Assembly (NCBI RefSeq): GCF_042434745.1
Contig: NZ_JBHLSS010000090.1
Origin: Azotobacter paspali
GTDB taxonomy: Bacteria > Pseudomonadota > Gammaproteobacteria > Pseudomonadales > Pseudomonadaceae
DNA: 38,597 nucleotides
Strand: one strand, 5' to 3'
Position numbers and translations under genes: made by a program. The notes beneath the pieces were generated by a model that was not told the origin of the DNA, searched no databases, and saw only the letters and a list, made by a program, of their open reading frames with translations. Positions 10,518 to 22,286 of this stretch are shown one piece after another; positions within the stretch are counted from its first letter, which is position 1; the number at the start of each line of letters is the position of its first letter.

Positions 10518-11714
10518 ATGAGCCTGTTCTCTGCCGTAGAAATGGCACCGCGTGACCCGATCCTTGGCCTCACCGAAGCATTCAATGCCGATATCCGTCC
10601 GACCAAGGTCAACCTCGGCGTCGGCGTCTACTACAACGAAGAGGGTCGAATTCCCCTGCTGCGCGCCGTCGAGGAAGCCGAAAAGGCTCGCATCGCCGCC
10701 CATGCACCGCGTGGCTACCTGCCGATCGAGGGCATCGGCGCCTACGACCAGGCGGTGCAGAGGCTGCTGTTCGGCGACGACTCCGCCCTGCTCGCCGACG
10801 GCCGTGTGGTCACCGCTCAGGCGCTGGGCGGCACCGGCGCGCTGAAGGTCGGCGCCGACTTCCTCAAGCGCCTGCTGCCGGATGCCGTGGTCGCCATCAG
10901 CGACCCGAGCTGGGAGAACCACCGCGCCCTGTTCGAGTCCGCCGGCTTTCGCGTGCAGAGCTACCGCTACTACGACGCCGCCGGCCATGGCCTGAACCGC
11001 GCCGGCATGCTCGAAGACATTCGGGCCCTGCCGGCCGGCTCCATCGTGCTGCTGCACGCCTGCTGCCACAACCCGACCGGCGTCGATCTGTCCATCGATG
11101 ACTGGAAGCAGGTGCTGGAGGCGATCCGCGAACGCGGCCATGTCCCCTTCCTCGACATCGCCTATCAGGGCTTCGGCGACGGCATCGAGGAAGATGCCGC
11201 GGCGGTTCGCCTGTTCGCCGGCTCGGACCTGCAATTCTTCGTCTCCAGTTCCTTCTCCAAGTCCTTTTCTCTCTACGGCGAGCGGGTCGGCGCCTTGTCC
11301 ATCGTCGCCTCCTCGAAGGACGAGGCGGTTCGCGTGCTGTCGCAGATCAAGCGGGTGATCCGCACCAACTATTCGAACCCGCCGACCCACGGCGCCAGCG
11401 TGGTGTCCAGCGTGCTCAACAGTCTGGAACTGCGCGCCCTGTGGGAAAGCGAACTGGCTGAGATGCGCGGTCGCATCCAGAGCATGCGCCAGACCATGGT
11501 CGAGCAACTGGCCGCCCAGGGCGCCAAGCGCGACTTCTCCTTCGTCGCCCGGCAGCGCGGTATGTTCTCCTACTCCGGTCTCAGCATCGCGCAAGTGGAA
11601 CGACTGCGCACCGAGTTCGGCATCTACGCCGTCGCCAGCGGCCGCATCTGCGTCGCCGCTCTGAACCAACGCAACATCGCCAGCGTCACCCAAGCCATCG
11701 CTCAGGTACTCTGA
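10518..11714 (+). CDS. Class I aromatic/aspartate aminotransferase
   Basis: PLP-dependent aminotransferase, 398 residues, of the AspC/TyrB/PhhC group, transferring amino groups between aspartate or aromatic amino acids and 2-oxo acids. Visible are the CHNPTG motif, DIAYQGFG and the PLP lysine at about residue 248 in SSFSKSFSLYGERVG, with SGRICVA near the C-terminus carrying the substrate-carboxylate arginine. It sits divergently from uvrB as in P. aeruginosa (PA3138/PA3139). The ATG at 10518 starts MSLFSAVEMAPRDP, the usual start of the family; the ribosome binding site is weak. Substrate preference cannot be settled from sequence, so tyrB/phhC/aspC is left open. Confidence 0.93.
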   Translation: MSLFSAVEMAPRDPILGLTEAFNADIRPTKVNLGVGVYYNEEGRIPLLRAVEEAEKARIAAHAPRGYLPIEGIGAYDQAVQRLLFGDDSALLADGRVVTAQALGGTGALKVGADFLKRLLPDAVVAISDPSWENHRALFESAGFRVQSYRYYDAAGHGLNRAGMLEDIRALPAGSIVLLHACCHNPTGVDLSIDDWKQVLEAIRERGHVPFLDIAYQGFGDGIEEDAAAVRLFAGSDLQFFVSSSFSKSFSLYGERVGALSIVASSKDEAVRVLSQIKRVIRTNYSNPPTHGASVVSSVLNSLELRALWESELAEMRGRIQSMRQTMVEQLAAQGAKRDFSFVARQRGMFSYSGLSIAQVERLRTEFGIYAVASGRICVAALNQRNIASVTQAIAQVL

Positions 11715-11783
11715 TCCGGCACGTCCGGCGCGCTCTCCAGGCGAGAGCCGCCAGGGCGAGCGAACGGCGACGCGAAAAAGCAG

Positions 11784-11811
11784 AAAGGCCTGATCTCGCA
11801 ATCAGGCCTTT
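11784..11811. terminator. Bidirectional intrinsic terminator
   Basis: AAAGGCCTGAT (11784-11794) and ATCAGGCCTTT (11801-11811) form a perfect 11-bp stem with a 6-base loop. T-rich sequence follows on both strands (TTTCTTCGATCT on plus, TTTCTGCTTTTT on minus). It can end both the aminotransferase transcript and the convergent tRNA-Asn transcript. Confidence 0.9.
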
Positions 11812-11819
11812 CTTCGATC

Positions 11820-11895
<76 letters not shown>

Positions 11896-11907
11896 ATGAC
11901 GGTGCGT

Positions 11908-11935
11908 ATCCTACTGATAGTGAAAGAAAAGTCAA
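11908..11935 (-). promoter_or_regulatory. Sigma-70 promoter of tRNA-Asn
   Basis: On the minus strand TTGACT (11930-11935) is followed by a 16-base spacer and TAGGAT (11908-11913). The tRNA 5' end lies 12 bases after the -10, as expected for a stable-RNA promoter. Confidence 0.75.
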
Positions 11936-11996
11936 CTCTTCCCAAAACCGGCGGCAGGCTCCTGGAGACGAATCGCAGCCGACCGTTCCGCTCACG

Positions 11997-12020
11997 AAAA
12001 GGCCGGTCGCAAGACCGGCC
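11997..12020 (-). terminator. Intrinsic terminator of the ComEA-like gene
   Basis: On the minus strand GGCCGGTC, a TTGC loop and GACCGGCC form a perfect 8-bp GC stem followed by TTTT. It lies 18 bases downstream of the stop at 12038. Confidence 0.85.
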
Positions 12021-12037
12021 CGACTGCAAAACCAGGA

Positions 12038-12370
12038 TCAGTTGACGCTCAAGCGATCGCGGTTCTTATCCAGTATCGCAGTACCGATTCCCTTGACCTC
12101 CAGCAGTTCGTCGACCGATGCGAAAGGCCCGTGGGCCTGACGATAATCGACGATGGCCTGGGCCTTGGCGGGGCCGATTCCCAGCAGATCGCGCTCGAGT
12201 GTTGCCGCATCGGCAGCATTGAGATCGACCTTGACCGTGGCAACCGGCTGGGCAGGCTGGACCGCGGCGGGCTTGGCCGCCACGGTCTTGGGCGCCTCCG
12301 CAGCCGAGGCGGCGACGGAAACGCTGGCCAGCAGAGCCAACAGGAGGGTGAAAAACGGGTTCTTGCGCAT
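12038..12370 (-). CDS. ComEA-like secreted helix-hairpin-helix protein
   Basis: The 110-residue product has an N-terminal signal peptide (MRKNPFFTLLLALLASVSVAA, likely cleaved after ASA), a short Ala/Pro/Val-rich linker, and a C-terminal double helix-hairpin-helix domain from about residue 48. That domain contains VDLNAADAATL, GIGPAKAQAIVDYR and VKGIGTAILDK. This is the ComEA/competence-associated DNA-binding architecture, here in a periplasmic form widespread in Pseudomonas. A role in DNA uptake is plausible but unproven; no other competence gene is nearby. The start at 12370 has AAGGAG 8 bases upstream. Confidence 0.88.
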   Translation of the reverse strand: MRKNPFFTLLLALLASVSVAASAAEAPKTVAAKPAAVQPAQPVATVKVDLNAADAATLERDLLGIGPAKAQAIVDYRQAHGPFASVDELLEVKGIGTAILDKNRDRLSVN

Positions 12371-12541
12371 AGGTGCACTCCTTGTATCGTTCGGCGCGGG
12401 GCTCCATGACCACGCGACGTCACGATAAGCGGACACCTCGGGCAAACCGAACGGCCAGATCGTGAAATCCGCAACGACTGCACAGAACCGGCGAATCGAC
12501 GCCGGACTTTTGTGGACGGCCCGGCACGCTCGGCACACCAT

Positions 12542-12799
12542 CTATTCCAGCTTCTTGCGGATCCAGTACAGGTAGGTTCCGCTTTCCTCCCCCTGGCCGA
12601 GCAGCTCATGGCCGAGAAAGATGCAGAACTTGGGGATGTCGCGGCAGGTCGAGGGATCGGTGGCGATCACCTTGAGCAGGCCGCCGGCCGCCAGGTCACG
12701 GACCTTGTTGTGCAATAGCATCACCGGCTCGGGGCAGTTGAGGTCTGTGGCGTCGAGAACGGCGTCGACGGCCAGGTTGAGGAGATCGGGCTGGGACAT
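12542..12799 (-). CDS. tusA: TusA-family sulfurtransferase
   Basis: Small cytoplasmic sulfur carrier, 85 residues. The active cysteine is in the conserved motif DLNCPEPVM (Cys about residue 22). In the Tus relay, TusA takes persulfide sulfur from IscS and passes it on for 2-thiolation of tRNA wobble uridine; other TusA proteins feed molybdenum-cofactor or sulfur metabolism. Length and motif are canonical. The gene follows rlmM on the same strand with a 52-base gap, a pairing also seen in Pseudomonas, so the two may be co-transcribed. Confidence 0.93.
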   Translation of the reverse strand: MSQPDLLNLAVDAVLDATDLNCPEPVMLLHNKVRDLAAGGLLKVIATDPSTCRDIPKFCIFLGHELLGQGEESGTYLYWIRKKLE

Positions 12800-12851
12800 G
12801 GCTAACTCCAGAAAACCGGTGGGGAAATTGTGGCCGAAGCAGCGGTCCGGG

Positions 12852-13913
12852 TCACGCCGGGACCGGTAGCCGACACAGATGACAGGTCACCTCTTCGCGA
12901 TCGTGGTAGAGCTGGCGGCAGGCGACGGATACCTTGACGCCCCGTGCGTTCAGGCCATCGCGGATGCGCTCGAGCAAACGGCGCACCTCGGTATGGCGCT
13001 GTTTCATCGGCAGCTTGAGATTGACTACCGCCTCACGGCAGAGGCCCTCGCCGAGCCAGGTCTCGATCAGGGCGGCCGTGCGGGCGGGCTTCTCGACGAT
13101 GTCGCAGACCATCCAGTCGACCGGCCGGCGCGGGCGGAAGACGAAACCATCGGCACGAACGTGCTCGACCAGTCCGGAATCCATCAGGCTCTGCGCCATC
13201 GGCCCGTTATCCACGGCAATCACTTTCATATGGCGGTTGACCAGTTGCCAGGTCCAACCACCGGGCGCGGCGCCGAGGTCCACGGCGCTCATCCCCGGCG
13301 CGAGACGCAGATCCCAGGCCTCGCGTGGAATGAACTGGTGCCAGGCCTCCTCCAGCTTAAGGGTCGAACGGCTCGGCGCCTCGCGGGGAAACTTCAGGCG
13401 CGGGATACCCATCGGCCAGGCTGCCGAGTTGTCCGGCTCGGCCAGGCCGAGGAAAACCTCGCGGCCGCTCCTGAAGGTCAGCAATAGACGCGGCCGGCGC
13501 GCATCGTCCAGCAATCTGCCAGCCTTGCCCAGCGCCTTGCGCAGCGGCACCTCGAACTTGCGGCAGAAGGTCGACAGCTCCTTGCCCTCGTTGCTATCGA
13601 GCACCTCCAGCCAGAGGCTGCCGCAGACCGGGTAAGCGGCCAGGTGCTCGAGCAGGACGCCGATGCGCTCGCTCTCGGGTAGCTCGACGAAAGCGCCACG
13701 CGCCCACTGGCGGGGAAAGACCAGCCCGGCGAAACGCAGCTCGCGCATCAGTCGCTCGGCGCCGCCCGGCTCGCTGCAGACGAATTCGGCATGGGCGCTG
13801 TTCGGCTTGGCCCTGGCATAGCCGGCCACGTTCAGGCGTCCGGCGTGCTCGCCGATCTCGGCGCAGACTTCGCCTTCGAAACCGGGACGGCAATGCAACA
13901 ACAGGCTGTTCAT
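12852..13913 (-). CDS. rlmM: 23S rRNA (cytidine-2'-O)-methyltransferase RlmM
   Basis: SAM-dependent 2'-O-methyltransferase acting on C2498 of 23S rRNA. The 353-residue product has an N-terminal THUMP-like region and a C-terminal Rossmann methyltransferase domain with the SAM motif VDLGAAPGGWTWQL, then DWMVCDIVEKP and VNLKLPMKQR, which carry the Asp and Lys expected of the K-D-K-E catalytic set. I use the ATG at 13913, giving MNSLLLHCRPGFEGEV, the standard family start, rather than the open extension to 13997. The upstream region is shared with the divergent acnA. Confidence 0.95.
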   Translation of the reverse strand: MNSLLLHCRPGFEGEVCAEIGEHAGRLNVAGYARAKPNSAHAEFVCSEPGGAERLMRELRFAGLVFPRQWARGAFVELPESERIGVLLEHLAAYPVCGSLWLEVLDSNEGKELSTFCRKFEVPLRKALGKAGRLLDDARRPRLLLTFRSGREVFLGLAEPDNSAAWPMGIPRLKFPREAPSRSTLKLEEAWHQFIPREAWDLRLAPGMSAVDLGAAPGGWTWQLVNRHMKVIAVDNGPMAQSLMDSGLVEHVRADGFVFRPRRPVDWMVCDIVEKPARTAALIETWLGEGLCREAVVNLKLPMKQRHTEVRRLLERIRDGLNARGVKVSVACRQLYHDREEVTCHLCRLPVPA

Positions 13914-14090
13914 GGTCGGCATTTTTCCTCGAGAAATCCGATCGCCCTCAGGGCCGCGCATGATAGCCAATTCGGCGGCAGCGAAGCTTCCCGGCAATCC
14001 GTTCGACTGGCGAGTCCCACCCGGCGGAACTAGTTTGGAACATTAGCCCAGCAAGAAGCCTGTCCTGCCGAACACTCCCGGAGAACCCCA

Positions 14091-16774
<2,684 letters not shown>

Positions 16775-16778
<4 letters not shown>

Positions 16779-17113
16779 AAGCGCCAGACAGGTCTCCCTT
16801 TCAGAGGGGTAGTCGGCTGCACTTCCGTTTCGAAAGCGCTCAGGTAGAAGCCCTGTACCGGTTGCCCATGCGTCCCGCTAAAGGCCACGCCTTCCCATTG
16901 CGGATAGGACGCCCATTGCCGGTCGGCACCTGCACCGAGCAGGTCGATATTGACGAACCCGACACTCTTGAAGTGCTTGACGGGATTTTCGCTCAGGGCC
17001 ATGCGCCCTCCTTCCGCCGCGACCGTATTGAACAATAACCAGCAGCAAGCCAGCCCCGTAACGCACACGACACAGCGTACCTTCTTCTTCCTGAGGATTG
17101 CATGCCAATCCAT
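16775..17113 (-). CDS. Hypothetical small membrane-anchored protein
   Basis: I do not recognise this 112-residue product. It has a basic N-terminus and one hydrophobic segment (about residues 13-32, rich in Cys and Val) that could be a membrane anchor or uncleaved signal. A soluble tail of about 80 residues with many aromatic residues follows. CAGGAGG lies 5 bases before the ATG at 17113, a strong ribosome binding site that supports a real gene. It is convergent with acnA, overlapping by 4 bases (CTAG contains both stops). In P. aeruginosa a hypothetical gene also lies beside acnA, but I cannot tell whether it is homologous. Confidence 0.6.
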
Positions 17114-17931
17114 AGCGCCTCCTGAACATCGTATTGTTTTGCATATCGCCCGACTAAATCAGGCAACAGCGAATCCGTTCTGCTATTCCGGCGGGCAAAA
17201 AGCATTGCTCAATGCCCCCACAAGAAACAATCGCAATGCTGGACACGTACTTTACAAAGTGTCCGTCAGCCCCGGATCAACTCCGCCACCTCTAAAAGCG
17301 ACCCAGGCAACGGCACGACTTTCATATTTTTTTGCAATCCCGTGCAACTTGGCGCTGGAACAAGAGTCTCATATAGCGAGGAGTGGGAATATGGCCTCCA
17401 TTCCATTTGTTATTCCAAAGCATACATGCAACGAACGTCCTGCCCTCATAACATGATTGCAATACAATCCGTTTCCTTTTCGCCTCGCTGCCGTCAAAGG
17501 CCGGTCATTCCGAGGGTCCGTCCTGGCTCCCCGGTAAGCTCGTGATCGCACGCGGCAAAGCCATCCACCGCATCCCAAAAGCCTGCTTGGCGCTCGGTTT
17601 CGCCAGGCAACAATCGTCATGGCAAAATGATACGAGGCATGGACGTGCGGATATAAGATAATTCGTATCCGCCAGATTAGAACCAATTGGTCGTCAACAT
17701 GCCAGCAAACAACATCATCTCCTCCACTATGTCCACGCCGGCTTTACCGAGCCGAGCCAGACACGCGGAGAAAAGCTCCTTGCACAGCAAATCGCCCAAG
17801 CGGAACGATACCTCCAATTGAAAGTGATAGCCAGTTTGTCTTCAGATATGGCAAATAGCCACTTTAAACTGGAGACTCAAGGAAGCAATATGCCACTGAT
17901 ATCGGCAATATAAAACAGTAGCAAAAAGATA
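17114..17931. other. 818-base gene-poor, AT-richer region
   Basis: No recognised gene. The base composition is clearly less GC-rich than the flanks. Two things stand out. A 21-codon frame at 17391-17456 starts with ATG behind AGGAG (17379-17383). A stop-free plus-strand frame at 17662-17910 reads like protein (ERYLQLKVIASL, MANSHFKLE) but has no usable ATG at its beginning. Several other overlapping frames exist on both strands without coding character. The stretch may be decayed coding sequence or regulatory/leader DNA. Confidence 0.4.
17662..17913 (+). pseudogene. Possible gene remnant without a start codon
   Basis: Between stop codons at 17659-17661 and 17911-17913 runs an 83-codon open frame whose translation looks protein-like: HHLLHYVHAGFTEPSQ early, GEKLLAQQIAQAERYLQLKV in the middle, MANSHFKLETQGSNMPL at the end. 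The only in-frame ATGs are late. It could be the 3' end of a decayed gene or chance. I recognise no family. Confidence 0.25.
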
Positions 17932-18633
17932 TCAGACGAACCCGCCGACGGATTGCAGAAAGCCTGCAACGATATCCGAAGCGGAATCGAGGTGACGCTC
18001 TTGGGTGAAGCCTGAAGCCTTGAGTGGCTTCAGGTCATGGTCAGCGGCTTCCAACCAATGGAGGCGTATCGCGGGCGACAGGGAATATTCCCTCACCCTG
18101 TCCCGTTTGCCCAGGGCGTCACGTTCTCCCTGAATGATCAAGGTCGGCGTCCCGAGTCCGGCTAGATGAGCCGTTCTCGGCCTATCCGGCCTGCCTGCAG
18201 GGTAAAAAGGGTAACCCAGACAGACGAGAGCCCAGGCTTGCAACTCATCTGCCAGCAGGCTTGCCATACGCCCGCCCATCGACTTGCCGCCGATCGCCAA
18301 AGGCCCGGATACCTCCCGGCGCAACCGGGAGTACACTTCACGCCAACAATCCAACAAGCGCGCCTGCGGATCGGGAGGACGCCTGCCACCGCCCGACCGC
18401 CGCTCCGTCATGTAGGGAAACTCGAAACGCACTACGGAAATCCCGCGAACGGCGAGACGCTCGGCTATGCCCGCCATGAACCCGCTATCCATCGGAGCGC
18501 TGGCGCCGTGCGCCAGAATCAGGCAGGCATGCGACTCGGCGGGCGGCGGACCACTCCACAGCCACCGCCCCATCCCATTAGCGTCTTGCGGGCATTGATC
18601 TACGTCAATACAGACACTTTGCCCATTCACCAT
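17932..18633 (-). CDS. Alpha/beta hydrolase (Tex30/KANL3-like)
   Basis: The 233-residue cytoplasmic alpha/beta-hydrolase-fold protein has an oxyanion-region motif ILAHGASAPMDS near residue 40, the nucleophile elbow GGKSMGGRMAS (Ser about residue 119), and the acid and histidine of the triad in QGERDAL and ADHDLKPL. This pattern fits the bacterial Tex30/KANL3-like hydrolases, whose substrate is unknown. The start at 18633 is preceded by GGGGAAAGG. It is divergent from ccoN and has no evident operon partner. Hydrolase activity is inferred from the intact triad. Confidence 0.88.
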   Translation of the reverse strand: MVNGQSVCIDVDQCPQDANGMGRWLWSGPPPAESHACLILAHGASAPMDSGFMAGIAERLAVRGISVVRFEFPYMTERRSGGGRRPPDPQARLLDCWREVYSRLRREVSGPLAIGGKSMGGRMASLLADELQAWALVCLGYPFYPAGRPDRPRTAHLAGLGTPTLIIQGERDALGKRDRVREYSLSPAIRLHWLEAADHDLKPLKASGFTQERHLDSASDIVAGFLQSVGGFV

Positions 18634-18998
18634 CCTTTCCCCGCTTTAACAACGCCCAATTTTCTCGTGAAGCTTGAACATGACACGTAGCCCGCCACAG
18701 AGGGGCAGAGCCCCCTCGAAGTGCGACCTGGCACCACGCCATGGATCGCTCGACCTTCTGATTGGAGCCCAGCTACCTAAATTTTCTGAAATAGTTTTGA
18801 GACAGTGCCGCATTGGCCTGTCCTTCCCGGAGCGAGCATCTCGGCCAAGCCTGCCCGTAAACAGGGTCGAATCTTTTACTGGACCTCTTTGAACACAGAT
18901 CACGACGGCTCGTGCATTGCCATGGTTTTCCCCATCGAGCATGGTCGCCGCTGTTTTTTCATTTCCAAAAACCTCCATTAACCGTGGAAACCTTAAGC
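18634..18998. other. 365-base divergent region upstream of ccoN
   Basis: Must contain the ccoNOQP promoter. I found no intact Anr/Fnr box. The closest, TTGAACACAGATCA near 18890, has its second half-site one base out of register. A GAGGGGC-AGA-GCCCCCTC hairpin lies at about 18700-18717. This resembles the constitutive cco1 type of Pseudomonas rather than the Anr-driven cco2 type. Open frames in this stretch show no coding character. Confidence 0.45.
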
Positions 18999-20437
<1,439 letters not shown>

Positions 20438-20438
<1 letters not shown>

Positions 20439-21046
20439 TGAAGCACGAAACACTCGAAAAGAACATTGGCCTGCTGGGTCTGTTCATGGTCGCCGCCGTC
20501 AGCATCGGTGGGCTGACCCAGATCGTTCCGCTGTTTTTCCAGGACGTCGTCAACGAGCCGGTAGAAGGCATGAAGCCTTACACCGCCCTGCAATTGGAAG
20601 GGCGCGATATCTATATCAAGGAGGGCTGCGTCAGTTGTCACTCGCAGATGGTTCGCCCGTTCCGCGCCGAAACCGAACGTTATGGTCACTACTCGGTTGC
20701 CGGCGAGAGCGTCTGGGACCATCCGTTCCTCTGGGGCTCCAAGCGTACCGGTCCCGATCTGGCCCGCGTAGGTGGCCGCTACTCCGACGACTGGCATCGC
20801 GCGCACCTCTACAACCCGCGCAACGTGGTGCCGGAATCGAAGATGCCCGCCTATCCCTGGCTGGTAGAGAACAAGCTGACCGGCGAGAAGACCGCCGACA
20901 AGATGGAAGCCATGCGCACCCTCGGCGTGCCCTATTCCGACGAAGACATCGCCGGTGCCCGGGCATCGGTCAAGGGCAAGACCGAAATGGATGCCCTGGT
21001 GGCCTATCTCCAGATTCTCGGCACCTCCATCAAAACCAAACGGTAA
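20438..21046 (+). CDS. ccoO: cbb3-type cytochrome c oxidase subunit II (mono-heme)
   Basis: Membrane-anchored mono-heme c-type cytochrome passing electrons to CcoN. The 202-residue product has an N-terminal transmembrane helix (about residues 9-33), then the heme-binding CVSCH (Cys64, Cys67, His68) in GCVSCHSQMVRPF, and an axial Met candidate in PESKMPAYPWL. Length is typical. The start codon overlaps the ccoN stop, implying translational coupling. ccoQ begins 6 bases after its stop. Confidence 0.98.
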
Positions 21047-21052
21047 CGCATC

Positions 21053-21238
21053 ATGGATATCGGGACTCTTCGCGGACTGGGCACCGCCTTGGTGTTGATC
21101 GCTTTCGTGGGAATGCTGACCTGGGTTTTCAGCAGCAAACGCAAAAAGAGCTTCGACGAAGCAGCCAACCTGCCCTTCGCCGACGAGCCCGAATCCGGGA
21201 AGCATGACGATAAAGCTTCTAGGAGCAAGAACGAATGA
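21053..21238 (+). CDS. ccoQ: cbb3-type oxidase small subunit CcoQ
   Basis: Small single-span membrane protein of 61 residues that stabilises the cbb3 complex, especially the CcoP association. It has one hydrophobic helix (about residues 9-26, ending TWVFSSKRKK) followed by a short acidic and basic cytoplasmic tail, the family pattern. It overlaps ccoP by 4 bases (ATGA), so the two are translationally coupled within ccoNOQP. Confidence 0.93.
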   Translation: MDIGTLRGLGTALVLIAFVGMLTWVFSSKRKKSFDEAANLPFADEPESGKHDDKASRSKNE

Positions 21239-22155
21239 CTTCATTCTGGAGTTCGTACATCACTCTACTTACCGTCGGAACCCTCGTTGCCGTTACCTGG
21301 TTGCTCTTTGCGACCCGCAAAGGCGAACGCAAGGGCACCACCGACCAGACCATGGGACACGCCTTCGACGGGATCGAGGAGTATGACAATCCGTTGCCCA
21401 AGTGGTGGTTCTGGCTGTTCCTCGGTACCGTGATCTTCGCGGTCGGCTACCTGGCCCTCTATCCGGGTCTGGGTAACTGGAAAGGCGTACTGCCGGGCTA
21501 CAAGGAAGGCTGGACCGGCGTCAATCAATATCAGAAGGAAATGGCCAAGGCCGACGAGCAATATGGTCCGCTGTTCCAGAAATACGCCGCCATGCCGATC
21601 GAGGAAGTAGCCAAGCAGGAACAAGCCTTGAAGATGGGGGGACGCATCTTTGCCTCCAACTGTTCCGTGTGCCATGGCTCCGATGCCAAGGGCGCCTACG
21701 GCTTCCCCAACCTGACGGACAACGACTGGCTGTATGGCGGTGACCCGGAAACCATCAAGACTACCGTCATGGAGGGTCGCAAGGCTGCCATGCCGGCATG
21801 GAAAGACGTGATTGGCGAGGAAGGTATCAAGAACACTGCAGCCTACGTGCGCAGCCTGTCCAATCTCAAGGTCCCGGAAGGCGTGAAAGTCGACTTGGCC
21901 GAAGGCCAGAAGATCTTCCAGACCAACTGTGTGGTTTGCCATGGGCCTGAGGGCAAAGGAGTCCATGCCATGGGTGCTCCCAACTTGACCGACCGCGTAT
22001 GGCTCTACGGCTCCAGCTTCGCCCAGGTTCAGCAGACCCTGCGCCATGGACGCAACGGCAACATGCCGGCCCACAAGGACTTTCTGGGCAACGACAAGGC
22101 ACACTTGGTAGCCGCCTACGTGTATAGCCTGTCGAACAAAGCCACGGAGAAATGA
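21235..22155 (+). CDS. ccoP: cbb3-type cytochrome c oxidase subunit III (di-heme)
   Basis: Di-heme c-type cytochrome and electron entry point of the cbb3 oxidase, 306 residues. Two transmembrane helices are predicted (about 6-26 and 57-77), the longer Pseudomonas-type N-terminus. Two periplasmic cytochrome c domains follow, with heme sites CSVCH (Cys143, Cys146, His147) and CVVCH (Cys232, Cys235, His236) and Met ligand candidates in KAAMPAWK and GNMPAHKD. It is the last structural gene; a large hairpin follows before ccoG. Confidence 0.98.
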   Translation: MTSFWSSYITLLTVGTLVAVTWLLFATRKGERKGTTDQTMGHAFDGIEEYDNPLPKWWFWLFLGTVIFAVGYLALYPGLGNWKGVLPGYKEGWTGVNQYQKEMAKADEQYGPLFQKYAAMPIEEVAKQEQALKMGGRIFASNCSVCHGSDAKGAYGFPNLTDNDWLYGGDPETIKTTVMEGRKAAMPAWKDVIGEEGIKNTAAYVRSLSNLKVPEGVKVDLAEGQKIFQTNCVVCHGPEGKGVHAMGAPNLTDRVWLYGSSFAQVQQTLRHGRNGNMPAHKDFLGNDKAHLVAAYVYSLSNKATEK

Positions 22156-22160
22156 TCGCC

Positions 22161-22189
22161 TGCAGGTGCGACTTGCAGTCGCACCTGCA
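22161..22189. terminator. Perfect 13-bp hairpin between ccoP and ccoG
   Basis: TGCAGGTGCGACT (22161-22173), loop TGC, AGTCGCACCTGCA (22177-22189). The stem starts 5 bases after the ccoP stop. There is no T-tract, so full intrinsic termination is unlikely. A role as a 3' stabiliser or partial terminator separating structural from assembly genes fits the position. Confidence 0.55.
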
Positions 22190-22286
22190 TCCGAGACTCG
22201 CCAGGCCTACAATCTACCAGAAGGTAAACCGTTACCGGTCGCCCTCATACCGGCCGAGTCACCTTCCAACGCCGTGGTAAGCATTG

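Noticed and set aside
18885..18905. Anr box upstream of ccoN
   Set aside because: TTGAACACAGATCA has the second half-site shifted by one base relative to TTGA-N6-TCAA, so it is not a proper site.
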